From: Dromaius novaehollandiae | Taxonomy: Eukaryota > Chordata > Aves > Casuariiformes > Dromaiidae | NCBI RefSeq assembly: GCF_036370855.1 | Contig: NC_088098.1 | Location: 201,421,336-201,485,335 of the forward strand | Direction of reading: 5' to 3' | Length of the DNA stretch: 64,000 bases | In this document: positions 38,541 to 49,490 of the stretch, in pieces | How positions within the stretch are numbered: position 1 is the first letter of the stretch | Layout: the number at the start of each line of letters is the position of its first letter | Made by a program: the position numbers and the translations under genes | Notes under the pieces: model-generated | The model's database searches: none | What the model was told of the DNA's origin: nothing | The model's input: the letters and a program-made list of their open reading frames with translations, nothing else

Positions 38541-38650
38541 AAGTGGGGCTGAGATCCAGCTGACTTGCCTGAAGTCATGTGAGCAGGTTGTGCGGGCTGG
38601 AAACTATAAACTTCTGGACTTAAACTACCCTGCTCTACTTCCTTAACTGC
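38541..38650 (+). repeat. Possible MIR-like SINE relic
   Basis: 'tgacttgcctgaagtcatgt' followed by 'gagcaggttgtgcgggctgg' and an 'aaactacc...tgctctactt' end follows the order of a MIR/CORE-SINE tail ('acttgcccaaggtcacacag', 'gtggcagagctggga', 'ctgctctaac'). It is strongly diverged. Confidence 0.3.
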
Positions 38651-41600
38651 AAATTTATCCTTTCACCCACTTCTGCTCTGTAAGACCCAGCAACAGACAG
38701 CTAAGCAACAGACAGCTAAATTAAAATGTTAAAGAAAAAAATATATGTTTTTGTTCTAACTTGATTAAACCTCAATTTGCCTCATAGTAGTGAAAATACT
38801 TCAGCATTTTACATTTCTGGCATCCTACTATGTCTCTCATGGTCTCATGCTCAGCTCTCATGACTAAGGTACCAGAATACCAACATGCATCTGCTAGATC
38901 TTTTGGTGCTTTTTTTCCTTTGAATTTGCTGAGAAGCTCCTCCAAATAGTCTTTCGCTAGGAATAATACCTGCAGCTAATCTTTCTACAGTAAAGCTCAG
39001 AAATAACTCAAAATACTTATATTTCTAAGTGTGAAGGCTTGCATTTGGTAACAGAGGCAAGGTATGTAGGGAGAGAGAGTATCTTTCATTAAACCAACAG
39101 ACACCAGTGGAAGATACAGATATCGATTACATACTCTGCAGCTCTGACACAGCTCTAGCAAATATCAAACTTCAGAACAGATTGGGAGCAGTATGTTTTG
39201 GGAATAACCTTATTAATATCACTCAACTAGCCTATCTGTAAAAAAGCAGTCAAACTTCGTGGAACAAAGCATGTCAACAAAGAGAAAAGTCACAGACTTT
39301 TGAAGGTGTTAGAGATAGGTAGCAAATTCCTCTTAGCAATATGTTAGCAGGAACTGAGTTGGATGAGGAAAAATTAACAGGCCATAAAACCTTTAGTGAG
39401 TCAAGGCAAATACATTGGAAAGTTTTGCATTTATTGCTTGGCATGATCTTATTTCATTTGTTATTAGTTGTGCCGTAGGAAGTTTATTTCTGATGATATG
39501 TCTGGAATGCCAGGGAGCTATTCATAAGCAAAGGAGAAAGGAAGAGTCTAGGAAAACAGAGTGGGAGTTATGAGCTCCTTTCAGCATATGGTATAATTAA
39601 TGATATCCTGCATAAATTTTGACACCTATATGGTTGGTGAGAGTATTTTTATAGTGCTCTAAGAATATCTGTGGTAATCTGGTGGTTCTTTGAAAGGTAC
39701 ACTCCGACCTTTTAGAGGATGTCCTCGATTGGCAAAGGTTTTCCTTATTTTGTTGAGACAGGTATATATATACCTGCTAGAACATGTATATAAACATTGC
39801 AAAAAAATAGCTGCACAACTTCACCATCAAAAACCATGCATCCTACACAAACACATCTTAGATCCACTTTGTTCACGAGGTATTAAAATGGCCCTGTGGA
39901 GATGATGTAAGTGAAATCACTCCACAGCGAATGAACTCACAGAACTCACAGAAAGAGTCAGTAAAGAACAGAAAAATCCAGCTGGAACAAAGAAGACTCC
40001 TCCTCACTCCTCAAACCTCATCTTCAAGAAGGACCTACAATGTAACTTCAAAGACAAGCCTGGGAACTAAAAGTCATAACTCTTCTGAGTATTATCAGGG
40101 ATTCAAAATGTTAGTAATATTACATTATACCCAGAGCAATCACTCTCAGCTTGATATTTGCTGTGTCTAGATCAAACTTGTAACAAGAATTGCATTCTCC
40201 TCCCAAACGTCTGTTTACTCCAAATATAATAGATATCTATCTCTGCAAATCATGACATCTTAGACATTAGTTACAAAAACACAACTAACTCAGCAAAGTG
40301 TTCCTGTTCGGGAAGACACAGGAACATACGAACTGTTCCACTAAAATACTGAGCTGAATTTATGCTAGGTGACATTTCAAAGTTAATACTTAAGCTATAT
40401 AAGAATCTGCTCTTAGGAGAGATTAGGAACGCCTTTAGGTGAGATAAAGAATGAAGTTCAAAATGGCAACTTATTCTACTATATAAAACAAGTCAAGTAT
40501 TTGTTCTCATGCCTTCCTCTTTGTCATCTGTCAATCCTACATCCAGCTCAGTCCTTCCATTTGTCATTCAGAATGACTCCTTCCAGTGTTCTGCACACTC
40601 TTTACTCTGATGAAGTCCGGCTCCTACGCCTCTTTTCTGCCTGGGAAGTGCTGGTGAGTGACACAATGCAGACTGAAGCTAACAAAGAGCATTCTTTGCC
40701 TCTGCTTTGTGCCATGGACCCTCTGGGTACCTAGGCTAAAGAACTGAGTAATTTTTGTAAGCATTGCATCTCTCAAGTACCTCTACAATTCATTGATCAC
40801 TGTAATGGTTATCTGTTTTTCTCAGACTTCCACTTTGCTTCAAATGCATTCTCTGAAAATTTCCTAAGAGGAATATTATTCCCAGTGTCTCTCTCCTACC
40901 TAGTGCCTGCAACTTTTCTCATGCTTTTTACCATTGCAGACCTCACAAAAGACACAGAAGACCCTAATACGTAAACGTAATTGCTGAGCTAATTCAAGAC
41001 AGGCAGGCAAGTCTCCCTGCACCATTTGCAAAAGTTAAACCAAGAACTTCCCTATGTGGTAAGTGTCATTGCATTTAGTTTACGTCTAAGAATTGTCCAG
41101 ACAAATGAGACACGGCTACATCTGCCAAACTTGAACTGACTGCAAAAATCCATTATGACCTGGTAACACAGGTAATGTTTCATTTTTAGGTGGGTGACAG
41201 AAACTGCAGTGGCAACTGCTATTTGGCCTCAGGGACAGAGGACATAAAGAGGCCAGATCAAGCCTACATGATTAGCAAAGCCAGCGGCAGCTTATTTCAA
41301 AGATCTAATAAAAAAATACTAACTACCTAAAAGAATAGCCCCTTCAGGGTGGACCACCATACACAGTCATCCGATACCACGTAGAAGCTGAAGCCTAAGG
41401 AGAACGCATAGGAGCTGAGCTGTCATCCATGGACCCAACATGTCAACCAGTTGGAGTGAGTGTCCTGTTCCCCTGTGGTCACCGGTATTGGACTGTCTAA
41501 ACTAGACAGGTGGGTCTGAAGTTCTGGCTTGTGTGTGGTGTGTGTGCTTGCTGAACAGGAATCTTTATCCACTTGCTATACCTGTCCTCCCAGGCAAATA

Positions 41601-43124
41601 ACTGTTAGCTTGTGTATCGCTGAGTGGTGTGGTTCTGTACTCATGGCCATCCCACCCAATCTTCTTGTGACGATTGGGTGCAAAGTGTAGTCTAGAGGCA
41701 ACTTTCATTCCAAAAAACTGACAGCTGCCCTGCACCTTTGCTTCTGGTGCAAAGTCTTGTCTTTTCTGAGACCTCTAACACAAGTGTTGGCAATTCTTAA
41801 AGCTGTATATTCTGCAGAAGACCTAGAATCTAGGGTTGTAGATGTCATCCCAAAGGATGACCAGCCAATAGAAAGACAAAGTAAATTACAAGCTAGGGGT
41901 CATCATTCTAGTTTAATGTAATACAGTTATATCCTACATGTGTGCATTGCATTTCCTTATCATTAGATCAGCACAGATTTTGTAGAAGGTTTTCAAAAAC
42001 TGAGCTTGGCCACTTGAATAGAAGACAGTATTTATTTGAACTGTTTTACTTCTGTCTGGGATAGAAATCCTGATCTCTGCAGTTTGTCCTGTCTACTTGA
42101 GAAACACTATTTCTAACTTTTCCTGGGTGAGGTAGCTCTCTCTGTTGATGTGTGTGCATAGAGATTGAAGCATTAGCAACTGGAGGAGTCATGGATCATA
42201 GTGGCTCAAGCATTTGGGATGCCAGCAACTGGAGAGACCAGAGTGAGTGCATATTGTGTGTGGGTGTGTATATGTAGCAGTTAGCATGAGTTAAGCTGAA
42301 TTAGTGTTGCCGTTAACATAAGCCTATGAGCTTTAACTGACCTTTTACAATAGTAGCAGACAAAATCTGATCAACCACCTGTCCCAAGCAACAGAATAGT
42401 TTTGTTTTTTAGGAAAAAGACAGGCAAGCTATGCAAACAACCTGTTGTTCATCAAGAAGTGTAAAAGTGACCAGAAGTGTCTGGAGCTGACTGTAAGTGC
42501 CAACAAAATAACAGCAAAGCAGAAAAGGACAGCAAATCAGAAAACAAATGGACTAATCATCAGCGAAATATTCTCTACCCCATCCCATAACTAAGGGCAC
42601 TTAAGAAAGCTATGATAACCAAGGGTGGCTGAAAAAAGACTACAGGAGGAAGTCCCATGATCCTGCACCAGGATCTGGGACCATCTCTCCAATCTCTGGG
42701 GAACCCCAGGAGCAGAAAAGATCCCAGGAAAACCTCGTGACCCTGCGCCAGCACTATGCACAGTGTGACAGGAACCACCACGCCAATCCACCCTGCCTCT
42801 CTCTGGGACTGTGCCATCTCTCCCACCGGATGGGGAGGTCATATAAGAAACCACAGCGCTAACCTGCCCAGCTCCTTTGCCTCATTGCACCATCTCTTCC
42901 ATGGCACAGGGTAGTCATGTATTTCATAATATTGCATGTATCTGCGATTACAGTGCTTTGGTATCCAAATTCATTTAGCCTCCTGTACGGGGCATAAATG
43001 GCAGGGTTTTGGTGGCTGGGGGCTTTGGGGGTGACTTGTGTGGGAGGAGGTCATGAACCACCCTGTGCCAGTCACAGCCAGTTCCCCCCCAACTCTGTAA
43101 CAGATAAAAACAACCCACCACACA

Positions 43125-43745
43125 CTAAAACTTCAACCAGTCAGAAGAGCATGTGGCATCTCTGCTAAAATGTATTTCAGAAAGGGCATTAGCTGCTGGG
43201 AAGGAAAGGAGGAGGGGCCAGGTGAGGGTGCACATGAGGACACACAAAAGGAAAGACATGAAGAGACCCATAAAGGAGACACAGTAGGGCACCCATGAGA
43301 AAAGACACAGGAGGAGATGCAAAAGAGGATGCGTTTGAAGAAACAAAATGGAGGAGGCAAGTATAAGGGGACATTGCTGGAGACACAGCTGGAGGCGCGG
43401 TCTTGGAAGGAAGTGCTTCATGCTGGAGGAGGTACACCTCTGAGGGACTGCAGTCTGTGGGGGACCCACACCAAAGCAGCTACACACCTGAGAAGACTGC
43501 AACCTGTGGAGAAATCCACACAGAGTCAGGTGCACCTCTGAAGGGACCTGGCCTGTGGGGGACCCATACCAGAGCAGGGACACCTCCATAGGGACTGCAG
43601 CCTGTAGAGGACCTGCTGGGGCAGGGACACCCCTGAAGGGACTGTGGCCCATGGGAACTTACACTGGAGGAAGTACACCCTCATAGGGACAGCAGCCCAT
43701 GGAGAACCCCCACTGGAGCAGAGACATCTCCATCAGGGAGATGAT
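43125..43745 (+). repeat. Diverged tandem repeat resembling an avian ERVL spacer
   Basis: From about 43420 units of roughly 55-65 bases recur, each with words like 'gggactgcagcctgt', 'ggagaacccccactggagca' and 'gcagggacacctc'. The upstream part (43200-43400) is purine-rich with repeated 'gacacaggaggag' words. Avian endogenous ERVL-type retroviruses carry a non-coding spacer with this kind of wording between the polymerase region and the 3' LTR; that link is from memory. No gag, pol or env frame and no flanking LTR pair can be seen, so this is at most a relic. Confidence 0.45.
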
Positions 43746-46299
43746 AGCCTTGCAGAACAATCCGATAATCAGATTAATAAAATTAATTGGCCTCAAGTGA
43801 CATGAGAGCAGTCCAGGTAAGCTTACCCTCTCCAGAAATAATCAAAGCCAGAGGAGACCCCTGTTTTATAGGAGAACTTCAAAGTTTTTTTCTTGTGTGA
43901 GGATCCAACAGAGGTTCCCAGACCCCACTGTGAAATACTCTTCCTCAGTAGAGCTCCTTCTGTCAGAGAAAAGGCCATGTATAGCACAGTTATTGAGCAT
44001 ACACAGAACTGGAACAGATCCTCTGTGCCAGGTGACCTGTGTGTCCAAGCATTTTACAGAACTGCGACATGGAAGCTCATATAGTGCTGTGGATTTGATG
44101 TCATGATGCAAGGATCTGTGCAGAGAGCTAGCATCTCACCTGTTTCTAAGTGACAACTGCACTAAAGTTTTTATTTCTTTATGCTGCCTTGAGGAAAAAC
44201 CATGGGAAATTGCCAGCTCCCCTTCTGCTGCACAGAAATGCTCCATTTAATCTCTTGTTAGGAAAGTTTGTCCCTGGAACTACCTTGGAGCTGCTCTGTT
44301 CCTGTTCTTTTGCTCTCTCAGGAGAAAGGGAGAGGAAGCAATGCTATAGCACTGCAAAAGGAGAAAAAGACTTACTTGACTTACAAGGTAATGACTACAG
44401 AACTGTTTACACATTTACCAAGGGGCAAAACCAGTGATAACCAAGCAGCTCAGGGAGTATTTGTAACTCATTAATATCTCAGGAGACAATAGACTTGTCT
44501 CACTAACTCAGGCATGGAAATAAAGAGTTGAAGCCACACAGTCATTGCTGGCTAGCTCAGTCTGTCTTAATGTCCCAGAATACTCTTGCTTGACCTCCAC
44601 CTGATTTGAGAAAATGACCCGTGTGAATAACAATTAGGGGAACAGGGAAATCTCTTTCATCAACAGAAGGGTCAAAGATTTAGGGTCTCCTGCTTCAGAT
44701 GATCATGAGTGGAAAAAAAAGGAGATTTTTTAAAGTGGGTGTAAAACATCACCCCCTCCTGATTTTTCCTCAGGAGTGAATAAAATGATGTCCCGCAGAG
44801 GCTGTAGGAGTTAAGTTGTCTTCTGTCAGACCTTGTTACAAGAGCTGCTGTCTGATAGCATCAAGATGACTGTGGAGGACAGTAGTAAGGGCACTAGAAA
44901 TCTTCTAACACTTACCAGTTTCATGAAATGTAAAAGAGCAGAATCCAGTTACACTACAAAGAAACTGCAGCCTTCGTGATTAGGGAAGAGACTCTGCTCA
45001 AGCTTTCTATCCCAAGAGTCAAAGCAGAATGTTGACATAGTTTGTCTTGTTCATGATTTCTGTTGAGATTATTTTGCAAATACTTTCCTATAGACCAGGC
45101 CACAGACTCCATTACGACCACCCTGGATGGCATGCTGTCTGTTAGATCCACTTGCGCTAAGGCAGCTAGCAAGTAGACCACCACTTTTCTGCAGGAATGG
45201 GGAAGATAAATACTCCAGGGAGGAATCACTAAGTGTTTGTGAACGACAAAGAGCATGTCACCCTTGCAAGTGAGACTAGGCTTGAGCACAGAAATAGGGG
45301 TGTAGTTTAGGGATAGATCTTGAAAAATTGTCAGGGAAGCAGGAATTGCTCATTTACTTAATAATTTTGTTTGGATTGCAGAGAAGGAATAGGAAAGAAT
45401 GAAAGGATTATCTTTCTTTCTTATTATGTTCCATTCAAATGCCAGAAATCCTAGTTGTTATTTACACCTATCTGACAACTCTTCAGCAGGATAGCCTGAT
45501 ACATTTACTATGTGCATTATCTGTCCCAGTCCACTAATACTCAGAGGCAGTGATCAACAGCCTCTTCCAGAAACATCTGCCAGTGGACAGGCATATGCCG
45601 TTCCTCACTTCCTCTACACCTTCATTGGCTTAGGGGGAATTCTGTCAAGAAGCAGGTCACTCTTCTCCCTCAGAGCAAAAGCTGAATGTTGCAAGATCAT
45701 GTTCTTCTATATTTGTCAATAACCTAGCCTCATAAATCTCTGTTCTAGACAAGGATTATTTCCTCTCCAAGGTATTGCAGGTACAAAAGCATAAGGATCC
45801 ACGTGCAGACTTCTGTTAAACTGCAGTGATACGCTGGGGTTGTGGAGGATTCCTGGTAGATGCTACTTCTATTTAGCTCCTGAAGTTTTCAATCAACAAA
45901 TTAAAGAATACAGCAAACAACAACAGGGCTAATGCCCCTGATCACGATATAAACAATAATCAGACTGCTATGGAAGCTCTCATGATTTGTTCAACAACAG
46001 ACATACCTCTGCCTCCTTCAGATGAGATTACATTGACTGAAAGCTAGTAGTATGACCAACTTGTTACAGAGGCCCTTCTTCAGAGATATTCTTTCTTTGC
46101 TTTGCTGCTTGTGGATCAAATACAGCATTCTTGTATCTGATTTTTAAATATTACTTTGGAATTTGTGCTTTGTACCTTGCAAAACCACAAGAAGACTCAC
46201 AGTATACTTTGCTAGATCATTTGCATTTTTATCAGCAGGGGAAGCCAAGGTGGTTTGTAGCTCCCAATCTGTAAAGTGGTGAATTCAGAAAGGGTTAGG

Positions 46300-47414
46300 A
46301 AAGCCGGAGTCTACTCAGAGCTGAATCTGGCAAGGGATGTGAAGGGCAACAAGAAGGGCTTCCACAAGTATGTCAGCAGCAGAAAAGAACACTGAGGAAA
46401 CTGTGGGCCCACTGCTAAATGATGCAGGGGTCCTGCTGACACAGGATACAGAAAAGGCAGAGATGCTGAATGCCTTCTTTACCTCAATCTTTACCGGTAA
46501 GACTGGGTCTCAGGAATTCCAGGCCTCTGAGACCAGAAGGAGAGTCTAGAGCGATGAAGACTTAGCCTCGGGATAAGAGGATCAGGTTAGGGAACACTTA
46601 AAAAAACTGAATGTACACAAGTCCACAGGCCCTGATGGGATGCACCCATGAGTGCTGAGGGAGGTGGCTGATATCATTGCGAGGCTACTCTTGATCATCT
46701 TTGAAAGGTCATGGCAATCATGAGAGGTTCCTAAGGGCTGAATGTCCCACCTATCTCCAAGAAGGGCAAGAAGGAGGATCAGGGGAACTACAGGCTGGTC
46801 AGCTTCACCTTGATCCCTGGGAAAGTGATGGAGCAACTAATCCTGTAAAAGCATTGCCAGCAGGTTGAGGGAAGTGATCCTTTCACTCTTCTCAGCCCTG
46901 GTGAGGCCACATCTGGAGTGCTGTGTCCAGTACTGGGCTCCCCAGTATGCAAGACATGGATATACTGGAGGGAGTCCAGAAAAGGGCCACAAAGATAATA
47001 AAGGCACAGGAGCATCTGACATATGAGGAGAGGCGGAGAGAGCTGTGACTGTTTAGCCTTGAGAAGGCTCAGGGGGGATCTTATCACTTTGTACAAATGC
47101 CTGATGGGACTGCACAGAGAAGATGGAGCCAGACTCTTCTCAGCTGTGCCAGCAACAGAATGAGAGGAAATGGGCACAAACTGAAATACAGGAAATTCCA
47201 TCTGAACATAAGAAACCCCTTTTTTTTTTTACTGTGCAGGTGGCTGTGCAGGTTGCCCAGGGAGCTTGTGGACTCTATCACTGAAGATATTCAAAACCCA
47301 TCCGGGCACAGTCCTGGGCAGCCTGCTCTAGCTAACCCTGCTTTGAGCACGGGGGCTGGACTAGAACATCTCCAGAGGCCTCTTCCAACTATTCTGCAAT
47401 TTTGCCATTCTAAT
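46300..47414 (+). mobile_element. CR1 LINE fragment with internal deletion
   Basis: The left part (to about 46846) carries decayed CR1 ORF2 text: a [12 protein letters not shown]-like stretch, then SPGPDGMHP-like ('ccacaggccctgatgggatg'), KKGKKED and KVMEQLIL. The sequence then jumps to 'aagcattgccagcaggttga', matching codons far downstream (KSIASRL) in the CR1 copy at 28270. At least 550 bases holding the reverse-transcriptase catalytic core are therefore missing. The right part continues [18 protein letters not shown]-like and ends in a CR1-type 3' UTR with 'ccaactattctgcaatt'. Multiple stops and frameshifts are present. It is inactive. Confidence 0.88.
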
Positions 47415-48849
47415 TAGAGAAATTAAAGCTCTTTGAAACATGACAGCTCCTTTCATAGTCCTTAAAATATACCTGCTCCATAAAGCAATGAAGGTGTAAC
47501 ATCTCTGTACCTGTAGTGTTTCCACGTATGGCTTCACAGTGTGTGAATTATTCATTTGACAGAATTCACATTTTAACATTTACAGTACGAAGATGATTGC
47601 TGAAGATTTGCCTGAATATGCAAACAATGAAACTACTATTCCTTTCTCAAAACATATGGTATGTTCTCAATATCACACTATATGGTAGTGTGATAGATAC
47701 TGATGAAACTGCTTTTTACTGTTTTAAAAAATCAGACATTACTAATGAAATAGTAAGTCTTTACCATTATTTACACACAACATTTTATGATATTTACATG
47801 GGCAGCTTTTTAACAGAACAGCATTTCCTAGTTTTGCATTTTTGCAACTATTGCTACATTCACTCTCAGGCTTCTATCTTTTTCCTAATTATCACCTAAA
47901 CTGACATGCATATCAGCTTCCTTGGCTGGAAGGTGGCTTCTTTGAAACTCTTAGAGATTTTTACAATTGTGTAGCTCAGTCAATGCTTATTTCACTACTG
48001 TCTCAATTTTTTTTTTTTGCTGTGAGTGAAAAAGAATTCAAAATGCAAGCAGCTAAAATACCCGACTGTGTTTTTCCTTTCTCCCTTTGAAATCTACCCA
48101 GTAGCCATTCCTTATCTGACAGACCTGCAAGTGGAGCCAAAGCAGAGCAAAGTTGCAGTGTCTAGAAACTCAAACATCTTATAAAAGGACAAGATCCTGA
48201 ATTTGCAAGGGGGTAGGGAGATGGTTTAACTTTCAGCATTTCTCATCTATTCTATTGAACCTAATCACTTCAACATTGGTGAAGACCAACAACTGTGTCC
48301 CTCAATGCATATTGCACAGTATCAGCTCAATACTGTACAGATAGCTAATTTTGGATATACTGTTAAATACTGTTTTGACTAGTTAGTGATAATAATAAAT
48401 AAGAACTAACCATTTGCATATACTGTTAATGCATATTAATCCAGTAAAGTTTTGAAGTTTAAAACTGATGTAACAGATTAGGTATTATATCCCTAACACA
48501 TTAAGTATATATATGTGTCCTTATACACACACATACATATTCTGTCGTAAGGCAAGTGACATTTTGTTTGTTCAGTATTACTATGGCAGTCACCATACGC
48601 AGTATTGCTCCACAAGCAGCTGACCAATCCTTGCACATATAGATGCACCAGTAATGGCAAATTTGTGAAGAATTCTGCATCCCACCTGCAGGTACGCTAG
48701 AACAGCAGGTCAATTCCTATTGGACAGGCCTGCTTCAATCTCCTGCTCAAGAGACCGGCTTTGTTTCTAAAGATACTTGCAGTGATCTCCTCCTTATGCA
48801 CCACATCTCTGAACCTGCAGGAAGACACATTCCTACTACCTCAGCGCAG

Positions 48850-49490
48850 GGCTAGAGCCCACACACCCAAACCGCACCCCACTGCGTAAGATGAGGGGCT
48901 GTGAAAAACAAGGCCAAGCCAACCAGGAGCGCCCCATCCCACAGAGCAGAGCTCCTGGCTGCCCGCCGAGGCTCGCTCTCCCCACGCACACACGTGCTGC
49001 AGAGGAAGGCAGGCAGGGCAGGGACCTGCGGGGGCTCCGCCTCCCCCTTCCCTCGCAGCCCCAGGCGAGCGGCCGCTCCCCTCCCGCGCCAGCCTCCCCC
49101 AGCGCCTACGGCCACCCCAACGGCCGCGGCCTAGTGCGCGCCCCGCCTGCCCCTCTGCGCCAGCCCGTCCGCGGCAGGGGCAGGACAGGGGGCCCGGCGC
49201 GCAGACGCCTAACGGCGGGCAGTAACTCGGCTCGCGAGGGAGCTCGTGCGCCGGCGCCGCAATTCAAGCGCCGCCAGGAGAGGAAGGAGGCGGTCGCGAA
49301 CGCAGGCGCAGCGCGCGGGGGTTCCGGCGCCGCGGGTGGCTCCGCTGCTGCGCGCGCGCGCATGCGCCGGCCTACCCGCCCCCCGCCCCCCCGTCAACCG
49401 GTGGGCGGCGCGGTGAAGGCGCCATTTTAGCGCGAGGGGGCGCCCGCTGCCGCGGTGATGGGAGAGGGCGGCGCGCAGAGAGGGTCAATG
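48850..49490. promoter_or_regulatory. Orphan CpG island (promoter without recognised gene)
   Basis: A GC- and CpG-rich block of about 640 bp with sharp edges, as strong as the three islands assigned to genes. It holds a palindromic NRF1-like site GCGCATGCGC (49358-49367), a second NRF1-like word near 49302, and a YY1-like GCCATTTT (49421-49428; on the minus strand AAAATGGCGCC) beside the right edge. These sites are typical of TATA-less housekeeping promoters. The YY1 orientation hints at minus-strand transcription, but this is weak. No conserved coding exon is visible on either strand. It lies about 16 kb upstream of RAB39A and 12.6 kb upstream of SLC35F2. Confidence 0.65.

Larger units (their letters stand above)
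33881..48849. other. Intergenic region between the RAB39A and orphan islands
   Basis: About 15 kb upstream of RAB39A with no supported gene. It holds a 25-bp perfect tandem duplication (34740-34789), a possible MIR-like relic (38541-38650), a CCAAT-containing hairpin (41653-41680), a possible ERVL-type spacer (43125-43745) and a CR1 copy (46300-47414). Patches at 34.2-34.6 and 37.3-37.9 kb are moderately GC-rich with chance open frames. Confidence 0.7.

Noticed and set aside
43125-43652. A 175-codon minus-strand frame
   Set aside because: It is the antisense reading of the roughly 60-bp tandem repeat; the periodic peptide reflects the DNA repeat.
48891-49430. A 179-codon plus-strand frame in the orphan island
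   Set aside because: The product is Ala/Arg/Pro-rich and recognisable as composition-driven; kept only as a CpG island, not as a gene.
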